This document shows, one piece after another, positions 29,678-39,464 of a stretch of DNA of 64,000 bases (positions within the stretch are counted from its first letter, which is position 1; the number at the start of each line of letters is the position of its first letter). A model generated the notes under the pieces. That model did not search any database, had not been told where the DNA came from, and saw only the letters and a program-made list of their open reading frames with translations. The position numbers were made by a program, and so were the translations under genes. Source of the stretch: Rummeliibacillus pycnus (GTDB lineage Bacteria > Bacillota > Bacilli > Bacillales_A > Planococcaceae); assembly GCF_002884495.1 (NCBI RefSeq), contig NZ_KZ614145.1, positions 2,184,423 to 2,248,422 of the forward strand, written 5' to 3'.

Positions 29678-32600
29678 CTATATCAGCCTCCTTACGAATT
29701 TTTTCGATAATTTCTCCTGATTTTTCCACATGAAGTTGACGATAATGTTGGCTAGAATCCGTTGTATCAAATTGACACACGCTCTTATATGAACAGAACT
29801 CACATGCTGTTCTTTGATTCATTTTAAAAGGACTAATATCTGTGCAGCCTTCTAATATCTCCTCTCCAGCTCTCTTATGCTTATTTCGAACAAACTTCGT
29901 TAGAGACTTCATATCATTTGGCGCAATAACAGAAGATAGATTCGGAGAGGTACTTCCATCCTTCTTCATATAAATTGGAACAACTTGTGAGTATCCACCA
30001 CTCTCCGCTAATTGGTCGTCCATTGCTACAATTGAATCATAATCATCTAACAATAAACCTTTCATTTTAAAATCTTTTAACCGTTCGATTTCTGCTTCTT
30101 CCACAGATAAACTATTATTCGAACTTAGCATTGGATTATGGACATGGATATAGAGTACGCCACCAGCTTCCGCATGAATAGGGAGCCATTCTTCAGAATT
30201 TGTGATAGCAACATCTAAATAAATTAGCATTTGTAATGATAATCCATAGTAGACATCATTCAAATCTAATTTACGTGCAGATGATTTATAATCAACTACA
30301 CGAATATAGGGTTTACCATTGACAGTTGTTGCATCAACTCTGTCAATTCGACCACGCATTTGCATTTTTTTGTGATCTTTTAGTTGAATCACAAGTGGTG
30401 GTAATGGATCTCCTGGACCAAAAGCTGTCTCTACAGCAATTGGTTTAAATCCTGATACTCTAGCGTGTTGGCTAAGTGATTGCAATGTTCGTTGTACAAC
30501 ATATGTCAATTTGCGCTGAATATAACGATAACGAGCATTACTTAATAAGATTTGATGATATAGAAGTGGCGCTATTGCTTCGACAGCCTGTTTAGCTAAC
30601 AACGCACACTGTTCACTTGATAATTGTGCCCATGTAATTTTCAAACGATCCGTTTCTTCTCCAATCCATTTCAATGCAGCATGGAATAAATCTCCAATTG
30701 TTGGTGTTTCCAAACGGTATTCTGGTCTTTCTTCTAAATGAAGACCATATGAAGAAAAATGAGCAAATGGACATCGATAAAATTTTTCGATTCGGGAAAC
30801 GCTAGAGGTTATGGTAGATCCATATAAAGCTTCTGTTAATTCAGGAGTTAAATTTTCTGCTTTATTATGTGTTTTCAGTGGTCGCATTAAACGTTTCAAT
30901 ACAGTATTCCAATACGGATCTTCTTCATAATAGCGTTTTAGTGCGAGCCATTCTGCTGCGAGTTCTCGGTCTTCGAGATGCAAACGAAGTTGCTTCATTA
31001 AATAGGCTAATGAGGTTCTAGGATGAACAATATAAGAAAGAGCACTTTGCTCACTTGATGATTCACTAGGATCAACTAAAGCAATTGATTTCTTAATGTT
31101 TTCCAACTGATCTTCCAAACGTTTGATATACAGTGAAGGTAAAAGAGCTTTACTTTCTTCATCCGCAATAGGATAAGTTACGATTAATCGATCAGATTGC
31201 ATTGTGAAAGTATGGTATGTGATAAATTCCTCTTCTAGTAACCGTGTTTTAGATGTAGGCGCAATTTCATACCCAACTTGTGTAAACCATTCCCGCTCGG
31301 TATCTCCTAATAACCCTTCGTAATCCATACGTTTAGGATATACACCTTCATTTACCCCAATAACGAAAACTACTTTTGTCTTTGTTAAACGAGCAATATC
31401 TGATGTTGCGATTGTCACTTGATCGAGTGAAGGAGGAATTCGAGAAAATTCCAATGTATCAAAACCCTCATCTAAAATTTCAAGTGCATCATCGATTGTC
31501 ATTTGTTGATCACCGAAAAGCATCACAAACTGATCCAAAATTTCTATCCACTTATTCCACGCTTGTTCGTGTTCACTTGCTTCTAATAAATGCCCCTTCT
31601 CAATTTCACGATCCTTTAATGCTTGTAATTTATCGAAAACTTCTAGGTTTTCTATAAAAGTATATAAAGCTGTGGCAATATCAGCCCCTGTTAGAGCTTC
31701 TTTTAGTTGGTTCTCAAAAGCTTTTAATGGTTCGCGGATTTGTCCGCGTACGGCTTCAATTTCTTTTTGATAAGCTCGTTCCTCATCCGTTTGATGCTTT
31801 GAATACAATTCTAAGCCACGATATTTTTTGTATAACCAGCGATTTTCTTCAAACCACCGTTTTCCATATATCCCTTGAGCCAATATAAAGTTTTCAAGTA
31901 TATCTGCTCGTTCCCTCCAAATCTGAATATCTGAAGTTATTGGGAAGAACAAATCTGTTTTAATCGCACGAAAAATAGGTTCATACTTCCAATCAGATTG
32001 AATGGCTTCTATTGCTGAGCGACTTAACTCAATAAGTGGATGATGCAGCATTGGTTTTTTCTGACTGACGAAAAAGGGAATATCATATTGTGGGAAAATT
32101 GTTGAAATCAGCGGGTCATACACATCCGCTTGACGATATAAAATAGCCATATCTCGGTAGCGCATTTGATCATTTTGAGTTAGATTTTTAATTTTCCTTG
32201 CAATAGCATGGATCTCTGATCGACGATTAGCAGCCTCGATGATTTCTACGCTACCATCACTTTCTTGTTGAACGGGCGGGAACACTTCAAACTGACTTTC
32301 AATATGACGTAAATCAGCTGTATTAAAACGGTATTGTTGAGTACAATGAACGATTGGTTCCACTTCAATTCCATTCTCAAAAGCTAACTCTTTCAATCTA
32401 GCACAGGTTCTTGCAGATTGATAAAACAAAGCTTGTTCATCATCTGCATCCGTTTCTGCTTCCATAGGAAGTACTACCGTAACACGTTTTGCTACTTTCA
32501 TAAGTTCTTGCACTAATTCAAATTCTCTGGTTGTAAAAGCTGTAAAACCATCTATATAAATTGCTGCTTTTCGAATGATTTCAGAATTTGCTAGTTGAGA

Positions 32601-33167
32601 TGTTAAAAGAGGATAATATCCTTCACTATCAACATATGTAGTTCCCAAGGAATCTTCAATCGCTTGAATAAGAAGATGTAAGTCATGGACTTTATCTACC
32701 AAAGATTGAGGTGCGTCAATTTGCTCTAAATGAGCTTCTAAATTCATCAGGGCTAAACTATCTAAACTATACCTACTGAATTCTTTTAATAATGATTCCA
32801 TCTCAGCTGTGAAACCACGCTTATCTGCAGCTTTGCGAAATAATAAAAATTCTTCCTTATGCTGTTCTAAGAGTTTCTTAATGAGCATACGATAGCCGAA
32901 ACCATTCACTTCTTTACGACTAATACCACCTGTTTCTTGCAAAACACGCCATGCCAGACGTTTAAAAGTAGTTACTTGTGCTCGTATTAATCCTTTAACA
33001 TTGAAATCATGTGTCATATCATATTCTACAGAAAACGACATTTGATCTGGTACAATCAAAAAAATAGGCGAACCAAACGTTCTTTTTTGAACTTCAGTGG
33101 CAATTTCTTGCTGTATTAATGTTGTTTTACCTGTTCCAGACCGTCCAGTAACAATACGTAGCGACAT
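29661..33167 (-). CDS. addB: AddB helicase-nuclease subunit
   Basis: A 1168-residue partner of AddA. A single intact Walker A is GRSGTGKT (8-15). The C-terminal nuclease has RVVDYKSSARKLD. Four cysteines that should hold an Fe-S cluster are visible: one in FYRCPFAHF and three in ACEFCSYKSVC. GAGGAGGAG precedes the ATG. It is the first gene of an addB-addA-DUF418 operon. In B. subtilis AddAB also acts in transformation, consistent with coiA and comK here. Confidence 0.97.
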   Translation of the reverse strand: MSLRIVTGRSGTGKTTLIQQEIATEVQKRTFGSPIFLIVPDQMSFSVEYDMTHDFNVKGLIRAQVTTFKRLAWRVLQETGGISRKEVNGFGYRMLIKKLLEQHKEEFLLFRKAADKRGFTAEMESLLKEFSRYSLDSLALMNLEAHLEQIDAPQSLVDKVHDLHLLIQAIEDSLGTTYVDSEGYYPLLTSQLANSEIIRKAAIYIDGFTAFTTREFELVQELMKVAKRVTVVLPMEAETDADDEQALFYQSARTCARLKELAFENGIEVEPIVHCTQQYRFNTADLRHIESQFEVFPPVQQESDGSVEIIEAANRRSEIHAIARKIKNLTQNDQMRYRDMAILYRQADVYDPLISTIFPQYDIPFFVSQKKPMLHHPLIELSRSAIEAIQSDWKYEPIFRAIKTDLFFPITSDIQIWRERADILENFILAQGIYGKRWFEENRWLYKKYRGLELYSKHQTDEERAYQKEIEAVRGQIREPLKAFENQLKEALTGADIATALYTFIENLEVFDKLQALKDREIEKGHLLEASEHEQAWNKWIEILDQFVMLFGDQQMTIDDALEILDEGFDTLEFSRIPPSLDQVTIATSDIARLTKTKVVFVIGVNEGVYPKRMDYEGLLGDTEREWFTQVGYEIAPTSKTRLLEEEFITYHTFTMQSDRLIVTYPIADEESKALLPSLYIKRLEDQLENIKKSIALVDPSESSSEQSALSYIVHPRTSLAYLMKQLRLHLEDRELAAEWLALKRYYEEDPYWNTVLKRLMRPLKTHNKAENLTPELTEALYGSTITSSVSRIEKFYRCPFAHFSSYGLHLEERPEYRLETPTIGDLFHAALKWIGEETDRLKITWAQLSSEQCALLAKQAVEAIAPLLYHQILLSNARYRYIQRKLTYVVQRTLQSLSQHARVSGFKPIAVETAFGPGDPLPPLVIQLKDHKKMQMRGRIDRVDATTVNGKPYIRVVDYKSSARKLDLNDVYYGLSLQMLIYLDVAITNSEEWLPIHAEAGGVLYIHVHNPMLSSNNSLSVEEAEIERLKDFKMKGLLLDDYDSIVAMDDQLAESGGYSQVVPIYMKKDGSTSPNLSSVIAPNDMKSLTKFVRNKHKRAGEEILEGCTDISPFKMNQRTACEFCSYKSVCQFDTTDSSQHYRQLHVEKSGEIIEKIRKEADIDDSDS

Positions 33168-33236
33168 TTTTACTCCTCCTCACCTACTTTTTAAATATAC
33201 TATCATTCCTTCACTGAAAAGAACAAACGTTCCTAT

Positions 33237-33854
33237 TTATTTTCTATTTTTCGAAATCTTTCTCATATCTTTTTCAATTTTTTCATTTAATCTTGCTTCG
33301 ACTTGCTTTCCACCCCACCATAACAAAACGATGATGATAATAATTAGGCATGTCCGAATTGGATTGGTAATTAATGCTCGTAGATCAGATCCTATCCAAC
33401 TAATGATAAAAATCATCACAAATTTTGCTAACATAACCGTGAATAAGTATCTTTTTTTCTTTAAATTTGATAAACCTGCCACAATATTGACAAGTGCAGA
33501 TGGTGTAAAAGGAAAACATAATAAGATAAATAACGGCGTAAATCCTTGATATTCCACCCAATGTATTAATTTTTGTACGGCATTTTTTTCTGTAACGAAG
33601 CGGAAAATTTTACTTTTACCAAATTTTCGTACAATTAAAAATACACAATACGCTCCTAAAACAGCACCAACCCATGAAAAAAGGAACCCCCACCATAAAC
33701 CATATGCACTAGCGTTAGCCACTACAAAAGCTGCTAATGGCAAAAATGAAAAAAATGCTTCCAAAAATGGTAATGCAATAGCTAATAGAGTACCAATTAA
33801 TCGATATTGGTGTGCTAATGACTGAAAATTTTCAATTGATAACCAATCTGGCAC
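33237..33854 (-). CDS. yhjE: TVP38/TMEM64 (DedA-like) membrane protein, YhjE-type
   Basis: A 205-residue membrane protein with five to six hydrophobic segments. The SNARE-associated core is visible in LPLAAFVVANASAYG, FGKSKIF and FPFTPSALVNIVAGLS. The family transports or scrambles lipids, as shown for DedA proteins that move undecaprenyl phosphate or phosphatidylethanolamine; the activity here is inferred. It ends 70 bp before addB, a neighbour also of yhjE in B. subtilis. Confidence 0.85.
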   Translation of the reverse strand: MPDWLSIENFQSLAHQYRLIGTLLAIALPFLEAFFSFLPLAAFVVANASAYGLWWGFLFSWVGAVLGAYCVFLIVRKFGKSKIFRFVTEKNAVQKLIHWVEYQGFTPLFILLCFPFTPSALVNIVAGLSNLKKKRYLFTVMLAKFVMIFIISWIGSDLRALITNPIRTCLIIIIIVLLWWGGKQVEARLNEKIEKDMRKISKNRK

Positions 33855-33879
33855 CCCAATTGCCTCCTTTAAATTTTAG

Positions 33880-33915
33880 GCGGTCGCTTTCCCGAAGGAG
33901 TTGCCACCTTTCACT
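33880..33915. repeat. Fragment (right half) of the dispersed GC-rich repeat
   Basis: GGTCGCTTTCCCGAAGGAGT and following bases match the right half (TCTCGCTTTCCCGCAGGAGT) of the copy at 23,014-23,129. It is just upstream of yhjE; the rest of the gap 33,855-34,175 shows nothing else. Confidence 0.55.
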
Positions 33916-34177
33916 AAAGTAAATTCATATGAATTAAAAAACAACTATAACATATACGAGAGCTAACTTTTAAGTATATGTCTTTTTTCATCTAATAAGA
34001 GCGATTCAATCTCTTTAAAGTTGCTCAAAAGGACAGCATTTTACATAATTCAAAAAATCGCTACTTTCTTTAACATGCTAGTTCTTTCCATACATTATAC
34101 AATAGTTCCATTATTCTTTAGTGTTGTAAGAACTATTTTTTCCATCATTTTTAAATATCATAAAACAGGATCTCTAA

Positions 34178-34211
34178 TAAAAAAAGCCTGTCCACAATAG
34201 AGGACAAGCTT
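34178..34211 (-). terminator. Terminator of minJ-csbA
   Basis: AAGCCTGTCC (34184-34193) pairs with GGACAAGCTT (34202-34211) with one mismatch. A T run follows on the minus strand, 8 bp after csbA. Confidence 0.82.
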
Positions 34212-34218
34212 CTTCATT

Positions 34219-34449
34219 TTAGTTTTTCTGTTGATTCATCATCTTTGTTGCATACCAGAAACCAATTGTAAGTGAAATTGCATCTACTACATACAGTAGT
34301 GGTGGATGAGTATAGCCTGCATAAATCGATGCCGCTATCAAAGCAACTGAAAGAGCTAATCCTACATAATTTTTGAATGTAACACGTGTAAATAAGATAA
34401 CCAATAAACCTGGCAAAATAAGTGCCATTAAAAATTTCATTACCGACAT
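34219..34449 (-). CDS. csbA: CsbA, small membrane protein
   Basis: A 76-residue protein with three hydrophobic segments. ILFTRVTFKNYVGLALSVAL matches B. subtilis CsbA, which has the same length and is made under sigma-B. GGGAGTG lies 7 nt before the ATG. It follows minJ by 11 bp. In B. subtilis it precedes uvrBA; here uvrBA is 9 kb away on the same strand. An overlapping frame at 34,214-34,453 is a shadow. Function is unknown. Confidence 0.9.
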   Translation of the reverse strand: MSVMKFLMALILPGLLVILFTRVTFKNYVGLALSVALIAASIYAGYTHPPLLYVVDAISLTIGFWYATKMMNQQKN

Positions 34450-34460
34450 ACATTCACTCC

Positions 34461-35630
34461 CTATCGTACAACGAGCAAACCAATTCTAAAATGATCATGG
34501 CGATAAATGACATGTTGTCTTAGACGAACTTCTCCATCTTGATCAAGTACTTCTAATCGACAATGTGCAGCATTTATTTGCAAAGCCTCATACAGTTCCT
34601 CTTCTGTTTTTACAGGAATACCATTTACTTTACGAATACACTCTCCTACTTGTATCCCCATCGCTTCTGCTGGTGAATCTGGTAAAATGCCAGCTACCAT
34701 AACCCCTGAATCTTGTGGAGTCACAGCATAACTACCATGACGCTCGCTTATTGAATAAATAATCGAAATCAGTGCTCGTCCAACGATTGCGACACAAACC
34801 GCTGCTATCCCCATAATAGGGAAGAAATAAGCTATAATTGCTTCTACTAATACAAGGCATCCTAACATTTCCACAGTTTTACCTAACTGTGGATAGAAAT
34901 GCACTGGAAGCATTTTGCGAGATCGTTGTTGAAAACCAATGACAAGTGGTACTAGAATCAATGAAAATGAATCACTACCTAATGGAATCTGTGGCCAATA
35001 TGGAAGAAATTCGTGTATTGCCCCACTAGGTAAAACAAAGAATATAGGAAGTAACCATAAACGTTTTGCAAGATAAATTACAGATGGTAATCCGCGTTCA
35101 GTCTTTAAAATTTGGGGAGATGCAAGTTTTGCAGCATTCTTTTTAATTAAATACCCTTCTGCCATCAATAAAAGACCAACCATAACTGGTATTGAAACCA
35201 GCATACCAATATGCATTGAAGCACTTGTAACATCCCAATTGAAGAAATGCCAAGAACCATCAGTTATATATGTATACCATAAAATGATGAATGCAATTCC
35301 TAAAGGATATGCTGGAGATGCTAGATGATAATAAAATGTTAGTAAACATATAACACCTACAGCAGCACTTAAAACGATAAATTGAATCGGAACAACCAAA
35401 CCTACTAGAATACTAATAATCGAAATGACAAATCCGATTAGCCAGCCCTCTTTAAACATTAAAATTGTCTCAGACCAGCCCCATAAAATTCGTGTATTAA
35501 AAGATTTCCTCTCATTTTTAACACGATGATAACCAATTAAAATGGAGAAAATAATCGCAACATACAATAACGGATTTAAAAAGAAACGGCCGATGCCTTT
35601 AAATAGTTCCATGACAATATCTACATACAT
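34461..35630 (-). CDS. minJ: MinJ, division-site selection protein with PDZ domain
   Basis: A 389-residue polytopic membrane protein with a C-terminal PDZ domain (GVMVAGILPDSPAEAMGIQV). MinJ links DivIVA to MinCD at septa and poles in Bacillales. The start MYVDIVMELFKGIGRFFLN aligns with B. subtilis MinJ. The ATG at 35630 is preceded by AAAGGTG with 9 nt spacing; the frame opens 11 codons earlier without support. It is followed by csbA and preceded by ctpB. Confidence 0.9.
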   Translation of the reverse strand: MYVDIVMELFKGIGRFFLNPLLYVAIIFSILIGYHRVKNERKSFNTRILWGWSETILMFKEGWLIGFVISIISILVGLVVPIQFIVLSAAVGVICLLTFYYHLASPAYPLGIAFIILWYTYITDGSWHFFNWDVTSASMHIGMLVSIPVMVGLLLMAEGYLIKKNAAKLASPQILKTERGLPSVIYLAKRLWLLPIFFVLPSGAIHEFLPYWPQIPLGSDSFSLILVPLVIGFQQRSRKMLPVHFYPQLGKTVEMLGCLVLVEAIIAYFFPIMGIAAVCVAIVGRALISIIYSISERHGSYAVTPQDSGVMVAGILPDSPAEAMGIQVGECIRKVNGIPVKTEEELYEALQINAAHCRLEVLDQDGEVRLRQHVIYRHDHFRIGLLVVR

Positions 35631-35733
35631 AATTTGCATCACCTTTCGATTTTTTACTATCAAGTGAAAATTCTATCAGTATGGATTTTCTTCATCCTCA
35701 CATGATAGTTCGTCGCACCAATAGTGTTATGGG

Positions 35734-35790
35734 CAGTTCCCCCTACCGATCTTTTCGCTTCTTTCGCACTTTTCAGGTAGGGGCATACTG
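35734..35790. repeat. Imperfect palindrome between ctpB and minJ
   Basis: CCCCTACC (35740-35747) pairs with GGTAGGGG (35776-35783); CAGT and ACTG extend the arms. There is no T run, so a normal terminator is unlikely. It may be a decayed relative of the dispersed hairpin repeats or a processing site. Confidence 0.45.
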
Positions 35791-35890
35791 CTCGTTCATG
35801 CAGGATCAATAGTATTGTCTCTTAATTGTACCAAACAGCCGTTTTAAAACGAAGTCTTTTTAGACCTATAAAGCAAATAGATTTCACTAA

Positions 35891-37321
35891 TTATTTTAAT
35901 TGATGATTGATAAAACCAATTGCCATTTGTAGTTGCAGATCATTATCAAGATTATTTCTGTATTTCACCATTTCTTCATGTAAAGCAAAAAGGAAAGTGT
36001 CGTCCATTTTATTTCCATTTGTTAGCTGATGTTTTTTGCTATATTCTTCTATGGCTTTTGCTGTTGTTCTATCGAAATAGCCATCAACTCTACTAACTGA
36101 ATACCCTTGGGCTTTTAGAACTTCCTGAACGGATTGAATATTATCCGAAAAATCACCTTCTTTAAAATTGCCAGTTATAGGTGGTAATTTCATATGGAAT
36201 AACGGATTTTGTTCTACCTCTAATGTTGCTTTGATACCCTTACCGTGTATCCATTCTCGTTTTGGTGTTAACCATTTATGCGTTGAAAGTTTAAGCTCCC
36301 CACCATTTGATAACGGCCAAGTTTCTTGAACTGTCCCTTTTCCAAAACTTTTCACACCTATTATCGAAGCACGTCTTAAGTCTTTTAATGCTGCGCTTAA
36401 AACCTCGCTCGCTGATGCACTACCCTCATCTTGTAATAATACAACAGGTAGTGTTTTCAATTGTTCATCATACTTAAATCCCATTCTATTATTCGTTACT
36501 TGTAATGGTTCCTGATTTCCCGTTGCATTTTCCATATAAGCATAGGTTGTATTCGGTTGTACTAAACTTCCAATTACTTGCTCTACACTTTTTAAATAAC
36601 CACCAGGATTACTGCGAACGTCTACAATTAATGCTGTAATTTTTTGCTTCAAAAGTTCATTGGTATTTTTATACCACTCTTCAGCTGTCTTCTCTCCAAA
36701 GACTTTAATTGATATATAGCCAATATTTTTACCTTCTGAAACTAGCACCTTACTATTAACCGTAGTCTGTGTGATTGCTGCCCTTGTCATATTTAGCTCT
36801 ACATGGCGATCTTCTGAAGGTCTATAAACTGTCATCTTCAAGGATGTACCTTCCTCACCTCGAATCAGGGCTAATAATTCTGTTAATGTTTTACCATCAG
36901 TCCGTTCACCATTTACTTGTACAATTTCGTCATATGGTTTTAACCCAGCCTTTTCAGCTGGTGAATCTTTTACTGGGGACACAATGATAAAACGTCCCTG
37001 ACTTTCAGTAATTTCGGCCCCAATTCCCACTCTTTCATCTGACAACTGTTCCCTATGCATCTTTGCTTCTTCTTCCGTATAGTACGTACTATATGGGTCT
37101 TTTAGTGCACCAGCCATACCATTGATAGCACCTTCAATAAGTTGTTTTTCTGTCGTTTCATGGACAGACTCTTTGCGAATTAGCTCGTAAGCTTCTCCTA
37201 CTGATTGTAATACTCCTTGTTCCTCTTTTACGATCTTGTCCGTTTTCTGGTACTTCACAAAAGCAAATGACCCTACACCTAATACAAAAATCATTAAAAA
37301 ATAAAGCCACCATTTTCGCAT
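35891..37321 (-). CDS. ctpB: CtpB, S41 carboxy-terminal processing protease
   Basis: A 476-residue secreted or membrane-tethered protease: N-terminal membrane segment (about 4-23), PDZ domain (about 100-170), S41 core and a C-terminal peptidoglycan-binding-like domain (from about 390). The Ser-Lys-Gln catalytic set is S303 in GSASASE, K328 in FGKGT and Q332. In B. subtilis CtpB cleaves SpoIVFA and activates sigma-K processing; the same role is an inference. GGGAGGGACG precedes the ATG. It lies between tlpA-like and minJ on one strand. Confidence 0.93.
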   Translation of the reverse strand: MRKWWLYFLMIFVLGVGSFAFVKYQKTDKIVKEEQGVLQSVGEAYELIRKESVHETTEKQLIEGAINGMAGALKDPYSTYYTEEEAKMHREQLSDERVGIGAEITESQGRFIIVSPVKDSPAEKAGLKPYDEIVQVNGERTDGKTLTELLALIRGEEGTSLKMTVYRPSEDRHVELNMTRAAITQTTVNSKVLVSEGKNIGYISIKVFGEKTAEEWYKNTNELLKQKITALIVDVRSNPGGYLKSVEQVIGSLVQPNTTYAYMENATGNQEPLQVTNNRMGFKYDEQLKTLPVVLLQDEGSASASEVLSAALKDLRRASIIGVKSFGKGTVQETWPLSNGGELKLSTHKWLTPKREWIHGKGIKATLEVEQNPLFHMKLPPITGNFKEGDFSDNIQSVQEVLKAQGYSVSRVDGYFDRTTAKAIEEYSKKHQLTNGNKMDDTFLFALHEEMVKYRNNLDNDLQLQMAIGFINHQLK

Positions 37322-37399
37322 TTATCTCGTCCCTCCCGTATCCATTTAATGTATGAACGGAGAACAAGATTTAAAACTCAAAAATAGTGACAACCTTTA

Positions 37400-37978
37400 T
37401 TATTTTATTGCAGCGATTGTTTTGGACATCATCTCTTGATCCATGGGACCAACAACTTTCTTTTGAATTTTCCCGTTTTTATCGATAAAGAAGGTCGTAG
37501 GAATTGTTACGATTTCATATTGTCTTTGTTGTTCTCCATCTTCGTCCAATAAAACCGGATACGTCATTTCATATGATTTTACAAAATCTCGAATATACGC
37601 TTTATCTTTATCTGCTTTTGTTAAGTTTACAGCTAGAATTTCAACACCATCATCTTTTGCCTGTTTTTTATAGTATTTTTCCATCTGGGGAATTTCCGCT
37701 TTACATGGCGGACACCAAGTTGCCCAGAAATTTAGTATAACTATTTTTCCCTTATAATCTGAAAGTTTTACTTTTTTATCATCTAATGTTTTCAGTTGGA
37801 AATCTGGCGCAGTTTGGTTTATTTCTAAACCGCTCCCTTTATCATTTTTAGCTGTGGAGACCTGAGTGGAAGAAGTATCTACTTTTTGCCCTTCCTCTAC
37901 TTTTGATTTCACAAAATTCGTTAGCGCAATAGCAATTAAAGCGATGATTAGTAGCAAACTAAATATTTTCTTTTTCAA
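37400..37978 (-). CDS. Membrane-anchored TlpA/ResA thioredoxin
   Basis: A 192-residue thiol-disulfide oxidoreductase with an N-terminal membrane anchor (about 4-22). The active site is WATWCPPCK with C89 and C92. Proteins of this type reduce disulfides outside the membrane, for example in cytochrome c maturation or spore formation. It sits upstream of ctpB by about 80 bp and downstream of an Lgt-like membrane protein. No CcdA or cytochrome gene is nearby, so its partner is unclear. Confidence 0.9.
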   Translation of the reverse strand: MKKKIFSLLLIIALIAIALTNFVKSKVEEGQKVDTSSTQVSTAKNDKGSGLEINQTAPDFQLKTLDDKKVKLSDYKGKIVILNFWATWCPPCKAEIPQMEKYYKKQAKDDGVEILAVNLTKADKDKAYIRDFVKSYEMTYPVLLDEDGEQQRQYEIVTIPTTFFIDKNGKIQKKVVGPMDQEMMSKTIAAIK

Positions 37979-38073
37979 CTTCGTGCCCTCCTAATTTTGA
38001 AAAAATTACATGCGTGTTGATCGTCCAGTTTTCTCCATTGGAAAAATTGATCATCAATTGATACCCGCTAAGA

Positions 38074-38137
38074 ATTGATTGCTTTCTGGCAAGGTTTCCA
38101 GCTACACGCTTTTCCCGCAGGAGTCAGCAATCCTTCC
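38074..38137. repeat. Short copy of the dispersed hairpin repeat
   Basis: GATTGCT (38077-38083) pairs with AGCAATC (38126-38132). Between them TTTCCAGCTACACG and CTTTTCCCGCAGGAGTC match the fuller copy at 23,014. The arms differ from that copy but are still complementary. Confidence 0.6.
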
Positions 38138-38246
38138 TCTCATCAATAGACAATGAGATACAGGCACCTTGAAAATAAGATTACAGAAGGATTTCCTTCC
38201 TATTTTATCCTATTCAACACGCTTCCTTATTCGAATAGGATCTAAC

Positions 38247-38882
38247 TTAACTTATTTTTAAATGATTACTTTTTAAAGTAAGATTAAATATTACAAAAAT
38301 GAATGTTACAAATACAGATAATTGCCAAATACCTAATGGCTGTAATGTTGCAATCAACACATGCGTACATAAAAATAAAAGTAATAGTTGCCTATGCCAA
38401 ATAGGCTTTTCTTTTCTCTTCCATAATGCAAGGATTATCCAACAAGAAAATCCTGTAATGGTTAATGCTTTTTGCCATAGTGTAGCATCATTTAAACTAG
38501 CCATCCATATTTGATAACTACTTGAACAAAGAATGATTGTCATAAATACTGCTTGTAAAGCATCCTCTTTCAGTCTATTTTGATGAAACTTATACCAAAG
38601 AGTGCCACACATAAACAATATACCTATTCCAAACCCCATCATACCACCATTAAAATACAATATTGTTAAGGGTTGCTTAATAACCATTGAAAAATCTGTG
38701 ACAATGACACTGAATTTCCATACCAATATGAGTTGAAGCACTGCATCCAAAAAGATATTTGCAATCTCTTTTCGATATAATACCCTTAATAATAACCACA
38801 TTAGAACAAAGCTACTAACTAAAGCAACCCAAGAGGATGGTATCATAAGTGTTTTAAGACTATACCACTCAGTTACTTGCAT
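38247..38882 (-). CDS. Polytopic membrane protein, Lgt-like but lacking catalytic residues
   Basis: A 211-residue protein with six to seven hydrophobic segments. Residues 60-90 (IKQPLTILYFNGGMMGFGIG in part) follow the pattern HPLxIxxxWxGGMxxHGG of prolipoprotein diacylglyceryl transferase, but the key histidine is replaced by F84 and I see no matching catalytic arginines. I therefore suspect a catalytically dead or repurposed Lgt relative; this is inference from pattern only. GGGGGT precedes the ATG. A 9-bp inverted repeat without T run follows it (38,207-38,241). It is upstream of the tlpA-like gene. Confidence 0.65.
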   Translation of the reverse strand: MQVTEWYSLKTLMIPSSWVALVSSFVLMWLLLRVLYRKEIANIFLDAVLQLILVWKFSVIVTDFSMVIKQPLTILYFNGGMMGFGIGILFMCGTLWYKFHQNRLKEDALQAVFMTIILCSSSYQIWMASLNDATLWQKALTITGFSCWIILALWKRKEKPIWHRQLLLLFLCTHVLIATLQPLGIWQLSVFVTFIFVIFNLTLKSNHLKIS

Positions 38883-39109
38883 CTATACATACCCCCAAAC
38901 GCAAATTAGTATACCCTATACCGTATATTAAATGATAAAAAGAACCACCACAAGTTTCTTCGCTTCTTCTCTCCATTTTCACAATAGCAAGAGATCAGAT
39001 TAAATCGTTTTTGTTTTTATAAAAAAGGTCTTATTTAAAAGTTGATAAAAACTTCATATTACCAAATCAAGAGATTCAACAATGAACAACTATGGCTGAT
39101 TTGGAATGG

Positions 39110-39215
39110 AGAATGACGACTCCTGTGCACAATCGTGAGCCTTGAGTTTCCGGACCTAACGAAGCGAATGAGGAAGCTCAATCCACGCTCGCGGAAAGCG
39201 CCATCTGGAGCGACA
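39110..39215. repeat. Inverted-orientation copy of the dispersed GC-rich repeat
   Basis: Read on the minus strand it has GATGGCGCTTTCCGCGAGCG, TTGAGCTTCCTCATTCGCTTCG, GTCCGGAAACTCAAGG and GTGCACAGGAGTCGTCAT, matching the blocks of the 23,014 copy. ATGGCG can pair with CGTCAT using one G-T pair. It lies in a 428-bp gap (38,883-39,310) with no other recognisable content. Confidence 0.75.
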
Positions 39216-39310
39216 TATATTTGAAGAATGATCCGAATGATTGAATTTTTCATTCAGAAAAGTATTCACTATTTTCGACTAGGAAAGTATTTATGAATTT
39301 GTTTCAATAA

Positions 39311-39370
39311 AAAGAAAATCCGAACTAATGTGAAATTCCAATTAGAATTTCGAATCATAGTTCGGATTTT
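39311..39370 (-). terminator. Terminator of ftsE-ftsX
   Basis: AAAATCCGAACTA (39315-39327) pairs with TAGTTCGGATTTT (39358-39370), with an inner GAAATTC/GAATTTC stem. T-rich sequence follows on the minus strand. Confidence 0.8.
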
Positions 39371-39464
39371 TCATTTGCTGAGATACTTCTGTCCCAGCTT
39401 CTTTTTACTTTAGGATACCCCTCAAATATTTATAAAGAGGTGAATTCCTACTCTCTACCTTGTA

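Noticed and set aside
34214-34453. 79-codon frame overlapping csbA
   Set aside because: It is a shifted-frame shadow; the csbA frame matches a known family and has the ribosome site.
39059-39253. 64-codon minus-strand frame
   Set aside because: It lies within the inverted copy of the dispersed repeat and has no start signal.
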